Position numbers and translations under genes: made by a program. A stretch of DNA of 64,000 bases from Rhynchospora pubera. Lineage: Eukaryota > Streptophyta > Magnoliopsida > Poales > Cyperaceae. Under the pieces are notes generated by a model. The model was given only the letters and a program-made list of their open reading frames with translations, was not told the DNA's origin and made no database searches. The stretch is taken from positions 129,001,657 to 129,065,656 of the forward strand of contig CM051459.1 of NCBI GenBank assembly GCA_028095005.1, written 5' to 3'. This document shows, in pieces, positions 50,401 to 60,527 of the stretch; the stretch's first letter is position 1, and the number at the start of each line of letters is the position of its first letter.

Positions 50401-52541
50401 CGTACAAAAAGAATTGCACTGAAATGTGAATATAAATGCAAGTCTAATAGTGAGATTGGACTGATGTGGCCACTGCCCCTTTCACACCAGATATTAATTA
50501 AGACACACTTCCGACATTTTCTTTCAGCAAAAAAACATATTTATGTTCGATTTGAAAACCAAATTTGGTCTAGTAAATGTCATCTTGAGTAACGATCAAA
50601 TGCGGAAATGCCTGGTTCACAATATTCGCCATGATCAATATAACTCAAAATGAGTAAATTTCTACTAATCTATAGGATAGTTTCGAATTTGTTATTACGG
50701 TACTATTTCTTGAGAAGGAATATATTAGGATTAAATAACTTTTGTTTGCAGGAGAGGAAAAGGAGAAAGAGAAATACTAGGTCCTGATCAAAATGGTTTT
50801 TTCACGGGATTTCAATTCAATTCAATTGATTTCATAGAATTTCGTTGGGTCTAATTACATAGGAATTCCAATCAAATGATATAAAATTTGTTCATTTTGA
50901 TCAAAAATTTTCCAACGAAATGAAATCCCATGTTAAAAAAATGAGATTTTCATCAGGGCCAAAATATAAAAACAGACAGACTAGGAAAAAAAAAAAGATA
51001 AACTCGCCATGTCAGATTTTCCGTTTGACGTACGACTGGAGTCTGGATATCAGGATATGGAATTATTGTGCGATCAGCAGTTGGAACTGTAAGTACATAG
51101 AGGAAAAGACGCAGAAAATGCAGTAGTCCTCTTTCTGAACGATTAGTGCATCTCTCTATGGCCTATTAATGAGTCGCAAACCTACAAGCTACATATTGTC
51201 AGAAATAACCCGCTACACCTCTAACTGCTCGTAAGAAACAGCACATCATCTGGCAACAAAAATGCTCGATGTCACCTCCATCGCCAATTTTGCGCTGGAT
51301 TAAGATCCAAGGAGCCATATTAATATCCACAGCCCACAAGAAAAAAAAAATATTGTTTAATTTGACAGGGTTGGCTCAATATTTTACAAAATAAGACGAA
51401 TCGTTATTCCGGGCTATTTTTTTTTTAATTCGAGTGTCAAACTATTGATTAGAACTGCTCAATTTGTTTATATATTGAAATCACGCTGCCAACCAATTTA
51501 TATTTCCTTACAATTCTAAATATTTTTTCCAATTAAAAAAAAACCATTATCGTTGGAGATTCCATAATTAATTACATCAAGGATTTTCTAAAATAAAAAA
51601 TAATGTTAAGAAATAATAAAAACATAAAACTACTTTTTGCAACGAGATTTTGAAATTAAAAATAATTTGAATAGTTTTTATCGCTTGTTTGATTAAAATT
51701 TTGAAAAAAAAACCCGAAATTTTTTATTACTATTCAACACAACATAGATATTCTCGGATGGTAATTAGTTATGATCCACTGAGTCTTGACTCGGTCAATA
51801 ATGAAATAATAATTGTTTAATTATGAAATAATGTTTCCAGTAAAATATTACGAAAAAAAGTTAAAAAGTGATATTTATGAAATTTTTAGCATTCTGTACC
51901 ATTGCATGGTGGCTTTAAAATAAAAAACTGTCATAAAAAAAATCAAATTGATAAACATAATAAGCCGTGACAATATACGTTCTACAACAGTTCAACATAT
52001 AAAATAGCATGGAGGACACCATTCAATTATTTTTAACCCACACACTCTTACAATTAATTAATTATTTTTAAATGTACAACTAGAACGATTTATGAATATG
52101 GTAAAGGATTTGGACGCTTCATTAGTTTCTGAATTTCTGAAATTATGTGATTTTTCTTTGGACGATTGCATATATTAGTAACAGTTTTAATTGGTGGAGC
52201 TGTCTTAAACGAAAATCGGCGCGTTGTTTCAGAATAAAAGATAGTTTTAGATTAAGAAACGGAGACATATTTTGTTGTTTTAGATTAAAAAATAATAAGC
52301 CGAAATAAAGAAATTAAATTGTCGAAATAATTTGGGACAATTACATTATCACACCCACCAACACCCACAATCGACACAACCTCGTCATTAAAAAATAATG
52401 CAACATGAAGGAACTATATAGATTCAGAATCGACTCAGCTAGAACATAGAAAAAAAGAAATGAAAGTTCAAATAATATATAAATATGAAGTAACAGGAGT
52501 ACGTAATTATATTGAATGACCTCGTTTAAGGACATAATTAA
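50401..52541. other. Intergenic region downstream of NLR copy 2
   Basis: Aligns with 18500-20791 without that region's MITEs. No gene recognised. The 3' untranslated region of the NLR probably occupies the right end. Confidence 0.6.
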
Positions 52542-55500
52542 TTAGTAGCGTTTGAGGTGTTCGAGCTCAGGTGGCAAGTTGAGGTTTATACCAGAATAAT
52601 TGAGGTGTTTAAGCTTGGGCATGACCCCCTCCATCACCGTGAAATTTTCTATGTGACAAGAAAGGAACAGGGATTGAAGGGCAGGGAATCCCTCTGGACA
52701 GATCATTTCCTTTCCCCCCACATACACCTTACCGTCTAATCTAAGTTTCTTCAGGCTCTTAAGCTTTCCCAGCTCTGGCATAGGATCGACTGCAAGTTGC
52801 GACCACCCAAGTGCGAGTGAGATGAGGTGTGGTGGGAACAAGCTAGCCTCTACGGTGACATTATCAGACCAAGGACATATCAAGACAAGGGTTTCTAGAA
52901 TCTGATAATTTGCGAGTCCCCTTGGGTAAACCATCTCCTTCGGGATCTTAAATTGTTCATCACAGCCAATTTTTAAAGAGAGCAGATACGGCAGAGTTGC
53001 AAGTAGACAGCCCACCATCTCCCACTCCACGCTCTCTATCTCGTCTTCAATAACAAGCCCAAACTTTCGCAGGTTATTTAAAAGGGGAAGTTGATTCTTC
53101 TTATGCCACGCCTTTAAGCAGGAGCTCGAGATCCATTCAAGGGTTTGGAGATTTCTCAAGTCAGCACCGGCTGGTGGCCCCTCAAAAGAATCATATTTCG
53201 ATATTACATGCCTCAACGTACGGATTGACCATAAGCCCATTGGTTCTCTCAGACGCCCAATTAGCGTCTCAAGGTTTTTCAAACGATCCCAGCGAAAATC
53301 ACTTGCCAATTTTAATCCAGAGTTTCTAATTCCCAAGTATTTTAGGTGAATCAACCCGTCAAGTCCACGGAGCACGAAATCATCGGTGTCACCCTCAATT
53401 TCTAAAACTCGTAGTAGTCTAAAATCAACTACAGATATGGGACCTCTTAATCTTCGGTCAAACAATAACAAAGAACGGGTATTTGAACCTATGTACTTCA
53501 TAAATTCGCTACAGCCTTCGACTGATTCATTAGCTTGAATCGAGACGCGACGGGTTACTCTGTCGGCATGGCTGCTCTGTGGTAAATTTTGGAAAACCGT
53601 AACGAAGTTGACCTTTCTAGCCTCATGCATCGCCAAGTCATGAAGAAGATCATGCACCCGGAAAGATTTGATTGAACCATTGGAGTATCGACTTGATACC
53701 TGAACCATACTCCTGAAATATTTTAATTTATTTACGATACTAGCACGTTAGTTGTTTCTCAACAAACAAGAAATTAATGTACCCAACAAAAAAAATAAAA
53801 ATAATTTTAGGATCATTCATAGACTGTTGTTTAATTTGAAAGTTCAATACTAAGGTTTATTAACAATATTTTGAGGGCATCTGATGTAGATTTAATTAGT
53901 ATACCTAAAACATATATGAAAAAAAATAATATTAAAAAAAAAAACTCTCTATGGTTCATACGAAAGACTACTTCACTTTGATTTTTGTATCAATTTGTAA
54001 AATTTTGATGTATAAATGTCTTATACATAAGAATAATAATAAAGTAGAACAAATAAATGCACCTTTCATAAAGTTGCTCCAGGAAAATCTCGGCAATCAT
54101 CAAAAAAAAAAAAAAAAGGAAAATCTCGGCAGTTTCCTCTAATGTTTTCTTCCCTTGTTCTGGTATGAATCCCTCTGCTACCCACATATATATGAGATTC
54201 CTAGCTGAAATCTGATAATCTTCTGGAAAAGAAGCAAGATAGATAAAGCATGATTTGAGATAGTAAGGCATGTCTTCATAGCTCATGGCTAAAACATTCA
54301 TGCAATCTCCACCTTCTTGGTGCCAATCCATCGTGTCCAACACTTTTTTCCAATCATGGTAAGTTTGTTGTCTTGTTGAAAGGATACCACCTAGTACTAT
54401 CAAAGCCAAAGGTAAGCCCTTGCATTTTTTAGATAATTTGTTTGCTAATTCAAGGAGGTCGTCACTAGAGGATTCAACTTCAATTGGGTTTTTATAGTAC
54501 CGGGCTTTTTTTAGGAGGAGGTCACAACTTTCCTTATCATTTAAGAAGACAAGCTCGTAAGGTTTCGTTTCCGGATCAGCTAATCTAGCAACATCGATAG
54601 ATCTGCTAGTCATCAACACTCGACTTCCGTTCTTGTTATCGGGCAATGCATATTGCATTCGATCCCACAGTTTAACATCCCACACATCATCTAAAATAAT
54701 TAGGTACCTTATCCCACTCAATAATATTTTTATCTTGCTAATAAAAAATGCACGATCTTGCTTCTTAAGTTCAAAACCATCGTACTTGCTTATTAATTCA
54801 AGCACCTTTTGCTTCTCAGGGTCGGCAACTTCCAACCTTTTGATTAGATCAACCACCTCTTCCAGAATGTTTGCCAAGAGATCATTTAGATTATACTGTT
54901 GAGAGACTGAGAGTACTGTATGATACTCGAAATATGTCTTCACTCTGGATATAAAAATAAACAAAAAGTACAATTAGTTTTGCTAAGAATTTAGACAATT
55001 ATATAACACTACAATGAATTATTGTTTATTTCCTCAGAATAAGGGAAAATCAGAACAATTTGCAGATTTCTGTGGTGACTTGACCGATTCTTAATTTACC
55101 ATTAATATTTAGGCAATTGTTTCCCTTTTAAAACCTATCTCTTTTATGCCACTATCAGGAACAGGAAGTGAGCCAAAAACTAAGAATTAAAGAGGAAATT
55201 AACGTAAAATGAAACCAAGATAGCAGAAAACTTCGATTACAATAGGTTAGAGCTTGACTCTGATTTTCATTGAAAAAAAAAGAAAACTTTGGATGGGTGA
55301 ACCATAGACAATTTAGGACTATCATAATATGCACAATATCAATTAATCAGCAGTACGACTCCAAAGTTTGACTTTTGAAATTCATATAGCCATAAGATAA
55401 TTAATTCGATTACATATAGAACAAAACCAAGTTTTATTGGCAAGAAATTTTCAATATTTTCCGCATAAAATGAAACCTTCGCTGACTTTTGAAATTCATA

Positions 55501-56871
55501 TAGCCATAAGAATAATTAATTCGATTATATATAGAGAAAGCTTAATATGCACTATAGTGCATAGGGCACTCCGTGCACCACGAATTTTTTCGGGGGTATT
55601 TTTGTAAATTGACAAATCTAATTTAAACAATCTAATCTACATATTGAAATCTCATAGAAAACCAAATTTTACAATTTTTTAGATTTTATTACTATTTTTT
55701 TCGAATTTTTTAAAACATGACATTTTTGGAAAATTGTAAATAGTACAACATTCCAAAAATGGCATGTTTTAAAAAATTCGAAAAAAATAGTAATAAAATC
55801 TAAAAAATTGTAAATTTTGGTTTGGTATGAGATTTCAATATGTAGATTAGATTGGTTAAATTAGATTTGTCGATTTACAAAAATATTCCCGAAAAAATCC
55901 GTGGTGCACGGAATGCTCTATGCACTATGTTGCATATTAAACTTTCTCTCTCTCTATATATATAATTAATTAATTAATTAATAATAATACAAGTGGTAAT
56001 GGTAAGTTAAATAATTAATCAACGGAAGTAAAATTATCATGGTCGTTGTGACTATCCATATTAACTATTTGCCGCACCAAACAAAAAAGTAAGTCAACCT
56101 TTGCAATCTCGTACGTATTGGCATATAGAACGAAGTAGAAGATAAAATTTACCAAAGAAATATGTACAACACTTGCCTTTTGTATACCATATTAGCCAGA
56201 GTAGTCTTTCCGAGGCCACCGGTACCAACAATTGTGATGACAGCACGCCTTGGTGTTTTTTCAGAGCTGAGGAGCAGCTTTAGAATGTTGTCCCTGTCAG
56301 CATCCAAGCCTACTATTTCTGTTTCGTCCACATCTTGGTAGGCGGCTCTCCGTTTATACAGTTCGTGTTCGTCGATGATGGGCTCTGATCCCCTACCAGC
56401 TTGGTCTAGAAGGGGTGTTAATCCGTACTTATCTTTGCTTATAAAGATATCTTCAAGCTCCTTTTGGATTTCAGCCAGCTCTGTGCCAAGTTTGTGGAGG
56501 CCAGGCACCTTCATGAACTTGCGGCGTAGGTTTTTGAGTTTGCCAAAAAAGTAATAACAACGATATTTCTGCCGGTTGTGGGTGTTTTCGACTTGAAGAT
56601 GGTTGCCTTCAAGTTCTACATAGAAAATGTCGATGGCGTCCTCGATGCGATAAGCCACATCGCGGAGCTGATTCAACCAGTTCTCCACATGTGCGGATTC
56701 TGCATCTCCTTTGCGTTGTTTGGAGCCTGCACTTGCGAGGTAGCACTTGATATTCATGAGTTCAGTCTGCACCTGTTTCACCTGGCTCTTTACCCCGCCT
56801 AACTGCCCCGCCTCCTGAATTATCAAATCTCCTAGCTTCCCCACTACAAAACTCACTATTGCCTCCGCCAT
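52542..56871 (-). CDS. CC-NB-ARC-LRR disease-resistance protein (NLR), intact copy 2
   Basis: Three exons, 56871-56177, 54944-54063 and 53712-52542, join in phase 2 twice and give 2,748 nt, or 915 residues. An Rx-N coiled-coil domain (about 1-140, with RIEDAID at the EDVID position) precedes NB-ARC: P-loop GTGGLGKTT (216-224), RNBS-A with VSQQ, kinase-2 LIILDDVWD (313-321), GSRVLMTSR (338-346), GLPLA (408-412), CFIYLASFPED, and VHD (545-547) at the MHD site. A degenerate LRR region runs from about 560 to 915. Intron 1 (56176-54945) uses a GC donor; the nearby GT would put exon 2 out of frame. Residues 508-519 (LFFFFLMIAEIF) come from a retroposed insertion absent in copy 1. NLRs of the RPP13-like type sense pathogen effectors and trigger cell death. 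Function of this copy is inferred. Confidence 0.9.
54082..54130. other. 23-bp poly(A) retroposed insert with 13-bp target duplication, inside NLR exon 2
   Basis: GGAAAATCTCGGC occurs at 54082-54094 and again at 54118-54130. Between them is AATCATC followed by 16 A residues. Copy 1 has a single GGAAAATCTCGGC at the same place. Net gain is 36 bp, exactly 12 codons, so the frame stays open. Confidence 0.92.
55535..55947. mobile_element. Foldback element, 413 bp, in intron 1 of NLR copy 2
   Basis: Ends AGAAAGCTTAATATGCA and TGCATATTAAACTTTCT start arms that stay complementary for most of the element's length, leaving a small central loop. The transcript could form a long hairpin. A diverged relative lies at 31317-31677. 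Just left of it, a ~50-bp segment (ACTTTTGAAATTCATATAGC) is duplicated at about 55371 and 55489. Confidence 0.85.
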
Positions 56872-57000
56872 TTTTTTTTTCCCTTAGTTTTGCTTATCAA
56901 TCTCTAGTCTCTTAATTAAGCAAGGAGATCTAAAAGATGATCGTAATAAGTGGCCATACAATAGAAAAATTATTATTATTATTTTTTTTGGAGAATATGG

Positions 57001-57489
57001 ACACAATTAATGTGGTATTAATCATAGCATACAACAAGTATATATATATGCGTTTGAAAGGAAAAAATCCGTGACATTCAAGCAAGCACAGAAATCAATT
57101 GGTATATGGAATAACTTCAGGATACAAAAAGTAATTGGGCATCCAAGCAAGAGAACGATGCCTCGCTCACAACCAACTTTACTTGATTAATAATTAGGGC
57201 CAAAGAAGGAAAAGAATGAGATTCTCCATAGCCAGAAATATGTCTTTTTCTTGCAAGAAGCGCAATCAATTAATAACAACTAGTTATGGAGTCATGCTTC
57301 CCTCATATTTATTACATAATCTTTTAGAATTATAACCATTATAGCATGTAAGAACTAAGAACATTAAATTTACATATTATAATATCCAACCCATTCAGAC
57401 TATGGAACCACCAACTTGACGCTATATGAGGTGAATATTACAAAACAATTTAATCACAATATAAGGCCATTGTGGGCTTTCCCGGATCA
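57001..57489. other. Intergenic, nothing recognised
   Basis: AT-rich sequence between duplication block 2 and the Mutator-like element, with no supported gene. Confidence 0.5.
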
Positions 57490-57498
57490 TCTGAAATT

Positions 57499-57634
57499 CC
57501 GAAATTTTAAAAAATAATATTAAAATAATATAATCCAATAAAATTAATATCAATTTAATCAGTTTAATATAAATAGTATCGTAAGATCGGAATCCTGGAT
57601 TCCGAACGTTAGATCGGATTCTGGGATTCCGAAC
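57499..57634 (+). repeat. Left terminal inverted repeat of the Mutator-like element
   Basis: It pairs with about 63448-63583. The inner part holds two palindromic units, CGGAATCCTGGATTCCG at 57588 and a diverged CGGATTCTGGGATTCCG at 57615. Confidence 0.9.
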
Positions 57635-58517
57635 AGTGCTGTAACTGCTCAATTTTGTCTTTTTCATGATTTTATTGTAATTCTATTATAAAAATTAATT
57701 AAATATATGAAATTTTAATATTAAATTAATATATTATGAAATTTTAGTAATATATTTTGAAGATAAGATATTAAATTAATATATTTTATTTTACTTCTAT
57801 TATAAACATTAATTAAATATATAAAATTTTAATATTAAATTAATATATTATAAAATTTTTGTCGTTTGTTTAGAACCGGATTTTTGATATTTTGAAGAAT
57901 GTTAGTATAATATAATTCTATATTATGAATAATATTTTAATATTTAAAGTTTTGATATTAATTTGATATGGATGGTTTTATTTTTAATATTAAAAATTTT
58001 CAATTATGTTAAATGTTGTACATAATAAGTACATAATACTTTATGTAATAATTTATTTATGGCAATAATTATAATATAAACTTATAATTAAATATTAGAT
58101 TTATTTCATTTAATTCATAATATAAAAATACAGGAATTATAAGTGTCATCATCGGCAAATATACCATTCCAGCCTTTGGTAAATACAAAGTGAACATATA
58201 CCGTAAATAAGCTGAACATATAGTCGATCTAAGTGAACACTTACTAACTTATTTTTATAGAACTTATTTGTTTGTATGTGTTCACTTAGATCGTTTATAT
58301 GTTCACTTTGTTTTATGTATATGTTCACCATTAGAAGAAAAATTGATTTTTGTAACCATAATATAGATTAGCACACTAAAATAAAAGAAAGGGAAAAATA
58401 CATGAAAATCATAATATAATTTAGCACACTAAAATAATATAAAAGGAAAAATGTACATAAAAAACCATAATATAAATGAACACACCAGGGTACTTAAAAA
58501 CAAAGTAATAAATAAAC
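57635..58517. other. AT-rich arm of the Mutator-like element
   Basis: Non-coding and very AT-rich, with short repeats of AATTAAATATA. At about 58190-58330 a GTGAACA/TGTTCAC-rich segment forms an imperfect inverted repeat. It probably includes the 3' untranslated region of the neighbouring gene. Confidence 0.5.
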
Positions 58518-59495
58518 TCAGAGATCTTGATCATCTACATGTTGCAAAATTTCCTCCCACCAGGGTTGATCTTCTTCCGCATTCATTTCTTGTTGATTAC
58601 TGGCACCATGGTTGTCGGCGAATTGAGCGGCCTCGTTCCAGAAAGCGGCATCAGGTTGTTGTTCATTACTGGCACCGTGGTTTTCAGCGAGTTGAGCTGC
58701 TTCGTTCCAAAAAGCCTCATCATTTTCTTGTTGATTATTCGCAGCCGGGTTGTCTGCGAATTGAGCGACTTCGTTCCAGAAAGCTGCCTCGGCTTCTTGT
58801 TGCTCAATATCAGCCATTCTAGCTACTGCAATTTTGCGTTGTTCATCTCTCTTCTTGATCTTGATTACGCTCTCCTTAATTTTTTTTCCAATTTTTTCTT
58901 GTTGCAACCTCCGGCTCTCTTCGGCGGCCTTTTCTTCCATTCTTCTCCTTTCGAACCATTGTTCTTTCACTCTGAATCTCTTTACAATTTCATCCCTCTC
59001 TTCTTGTTTTTTGTGTTCATCGTAGCGGTCACGCAAAATGGTATCTTTGAAATTGAAAACCTGACCACACTTTGCACAACTCACTGTGTGGTCTCCACGA
59101 AAATCGTATATGCTTTCGTAAACAATCATGGGTGTAGGATCTGGTTTCCACGGTTTGAGTTCCGGCATGGGTTCAGGTTCTGTGTAGTACTTTTTATAGA
59201 GTTCAGAGTTGCTCGACTCAGGTTTAGTAAGGTAATGTCGCAATCTCTCCCTGCGGTCTCTTTCTGGGCCACCATGAATGTGCCACTGATAGTGGGTGTA
59301 TAATGGCCACTCGCCACCATATTGCGAATGGATATTGTAGTCGAATTTGCGGTAACATTTATTACATATCGCATGATAATCTCCTTTTTCGATCTCATTT
59401 GGATTGGCAGGGGAATGTGTGTAATTTGGCAAGTACTCATGTCGAGTAGATGGCCATTCCCGCACTTCACTGTTGGAGGTATTTCCTTTTTCCAT
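58518..59495 (-). CDS. Unrecognised 325-residue protein with two Cys/His clusters and C-terminal repeats
   Basis: A single open exon starts MEKGNTSNSEVREWP and ends VDDQDL. I do not recognise the family. Cluster 1 is C44-x2-C47 with H68, H72 and H74; cluster 2 is C140-x2-C143 with H161. Both look like zinc-binding sites, which suggests nucleic-acid or protein binding. Residues 155-235 are highly charged (Glu/Arg/Lys-rich) and probably form a long helix or coiled coil. Three ~23-residue repeats beginning AFWNE run from 238 to about 307, followed by the acidic PWWEEILQHVDDQDL end. No signal peptide or membrane segment is seen. It lies ~1.0 kb downstream of the PMD gene on the same strand inside one Mutator-like element. 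It could be an element-borne accessory protein or a captured host gene. The long plus-strand frame over the same bases is a shadow. Confidence 0.75.
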   Translation of the reverse strand: MEKGNTSNSEVREWPSTRHEYLPNYTHSPANPNEIEKGDYHAICNKCYRKFDYNIHSQYGGEWPLYTHYQWHIHGGPERDRRERLRHYLTKPESSNSELYKKYYTEPEPMPELKPWKPDPTPMIVYESIYDFRGDHTVSCAKCGQVFNFKDTILRDRYDEHKKQEERDEIVKRFRVKEQWFERRRMEEKAAEESRRLQQEKIGKKIKESVIKIKKRDEQRKIAVARMADIEQQEAEAAFWNEVAQFADNPAANNQQENDEAFWNEAAQLAENHGASNEQQPDAAFWNEAAQFADNHGASNQQEMNAEEDQPWWEEILQHVDDQDL

Positions 59496-59621
59496 GGTAG
59501 TGAATGTTGAAGAAAGAAAGATTGAGTGGGTGTGACATATTTTTGCTGAGGAAGAATAATTTTATAGATCAGTTTAGACTTGCAATTATTTAAAATTAAT
59601 AAATATAATGTGATATATTTT

Positions 59622-59864
59622 CAGACTTTATCAGAATACGTTTGTCATTTTGCATAGCTTAGGTAGGCATCAGTATACTTTTCAGACTTTATCAGAATAT
59701 GTTTGTCCTTGTTGCAGTGCTTAGGTAGGCATCAGTATACTTTTGAGCTTTTATCAGAGCACGCCTGTCCTTTTGCAGTCCTTAGGTAGGCATCAGTATA
59801 ATTTTGACCTTTTATCAGAGCACGCCTGTCCTTTTGCAGTTCTTTTCCAGACTTTATCAGTTGC
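59622..59864. repeat. Tandem repeat, four ~61-bp units
   Basis: Units start at 59622, 59683, 59745 and 59805 and share CTTTATCAGA, TTTGCAGT and TTAGGTAGGCATCAGTATA. The last unit is partial. The array lies just upstream of the 325-residue gene, where its promoter should be. Confidence 0.9.
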
Positions 59865-60527
59865 ATGAATTTAATGACATTAAAAATTAATTAAATAAAA
59901 TTATTTAATAATTTGACTTAATTTAATGTAATAAAATCTTATTTAGTTGTTTGAAGTAATTAATTTAATTTAATTTCATTTAGTTAATTTAATTTGATTG
60001 AGCTGTTTTTTGTAGCGCCAAACTTTTCGAATCTAGAGCTGTTTTTTCAGTTCAAAGTGTGACTATCTTGGTCCTTTGTCATTTTTGTTTTGAACAAATG
60101 GTACGCCTAAAAATGTTGAAATTTAAGTTTAAGAAAATTCGTCCGCCAATTAACAGCTCAGTATTTTTGTTAGAATTTTTCAGAGCGTATTTCATATTTT
60201 TCTAGCGCCAAATTTTTCGAATCTAGAGCTGTTGAATGTGTGACTATCTCGTACTTAGGTGTCATAGCGCCAAACTTCATATTTTTCAAAGCGTTTGTCG
60301 TACTTAGGTGTTTCGTACTCGTTGTGATTGGTCCTAATTAATTTTTAGTTATTATAAAATACAAATAAATATAGAAGTCATAAATATAGAACTCATAAAT
60401 ATATAAGTCATACATAAGTAAATAAAATATAAAATACAAATAAATCCTAAATATGTCTTGTACGGTGGATCCACCTCCCCTCACTAGGGGACCAAATATA
60501 CGGAGGACCTGGCGGCTGACGGGGGTC
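59865..60527. other. Spacer between the two genes of the Mutator-like element
   Basis: Contains two ~45-bp near-copies of a segment with TTTTCGAATCTAGAGCTGTT (about 60014 and 60204). No gene. Confidence 0.55.

Larger units (their letters stand above)
38064..57000. repeat. Segmental duplication block 2
   Basis: Direct-orientation partner of 9884-25060. Insertions private to this block are two LINEs (38255-45899, 46078-47835), the hAT inside the first, a hAT MITE inside a truncated MITE (50090-50400), and a foldback element in the NLR intron. About 150 bp at 45913-46062 and the stretch 47851-48330 have no clear partner in block 1. Confidence 0.85.

Noticed and set aside
58527..59303. 258-codon plus-strand open frame
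   Set aside because: It is the antisense shadow of the 325-residue gene and reads as Phe/Leu-rich nonsense.
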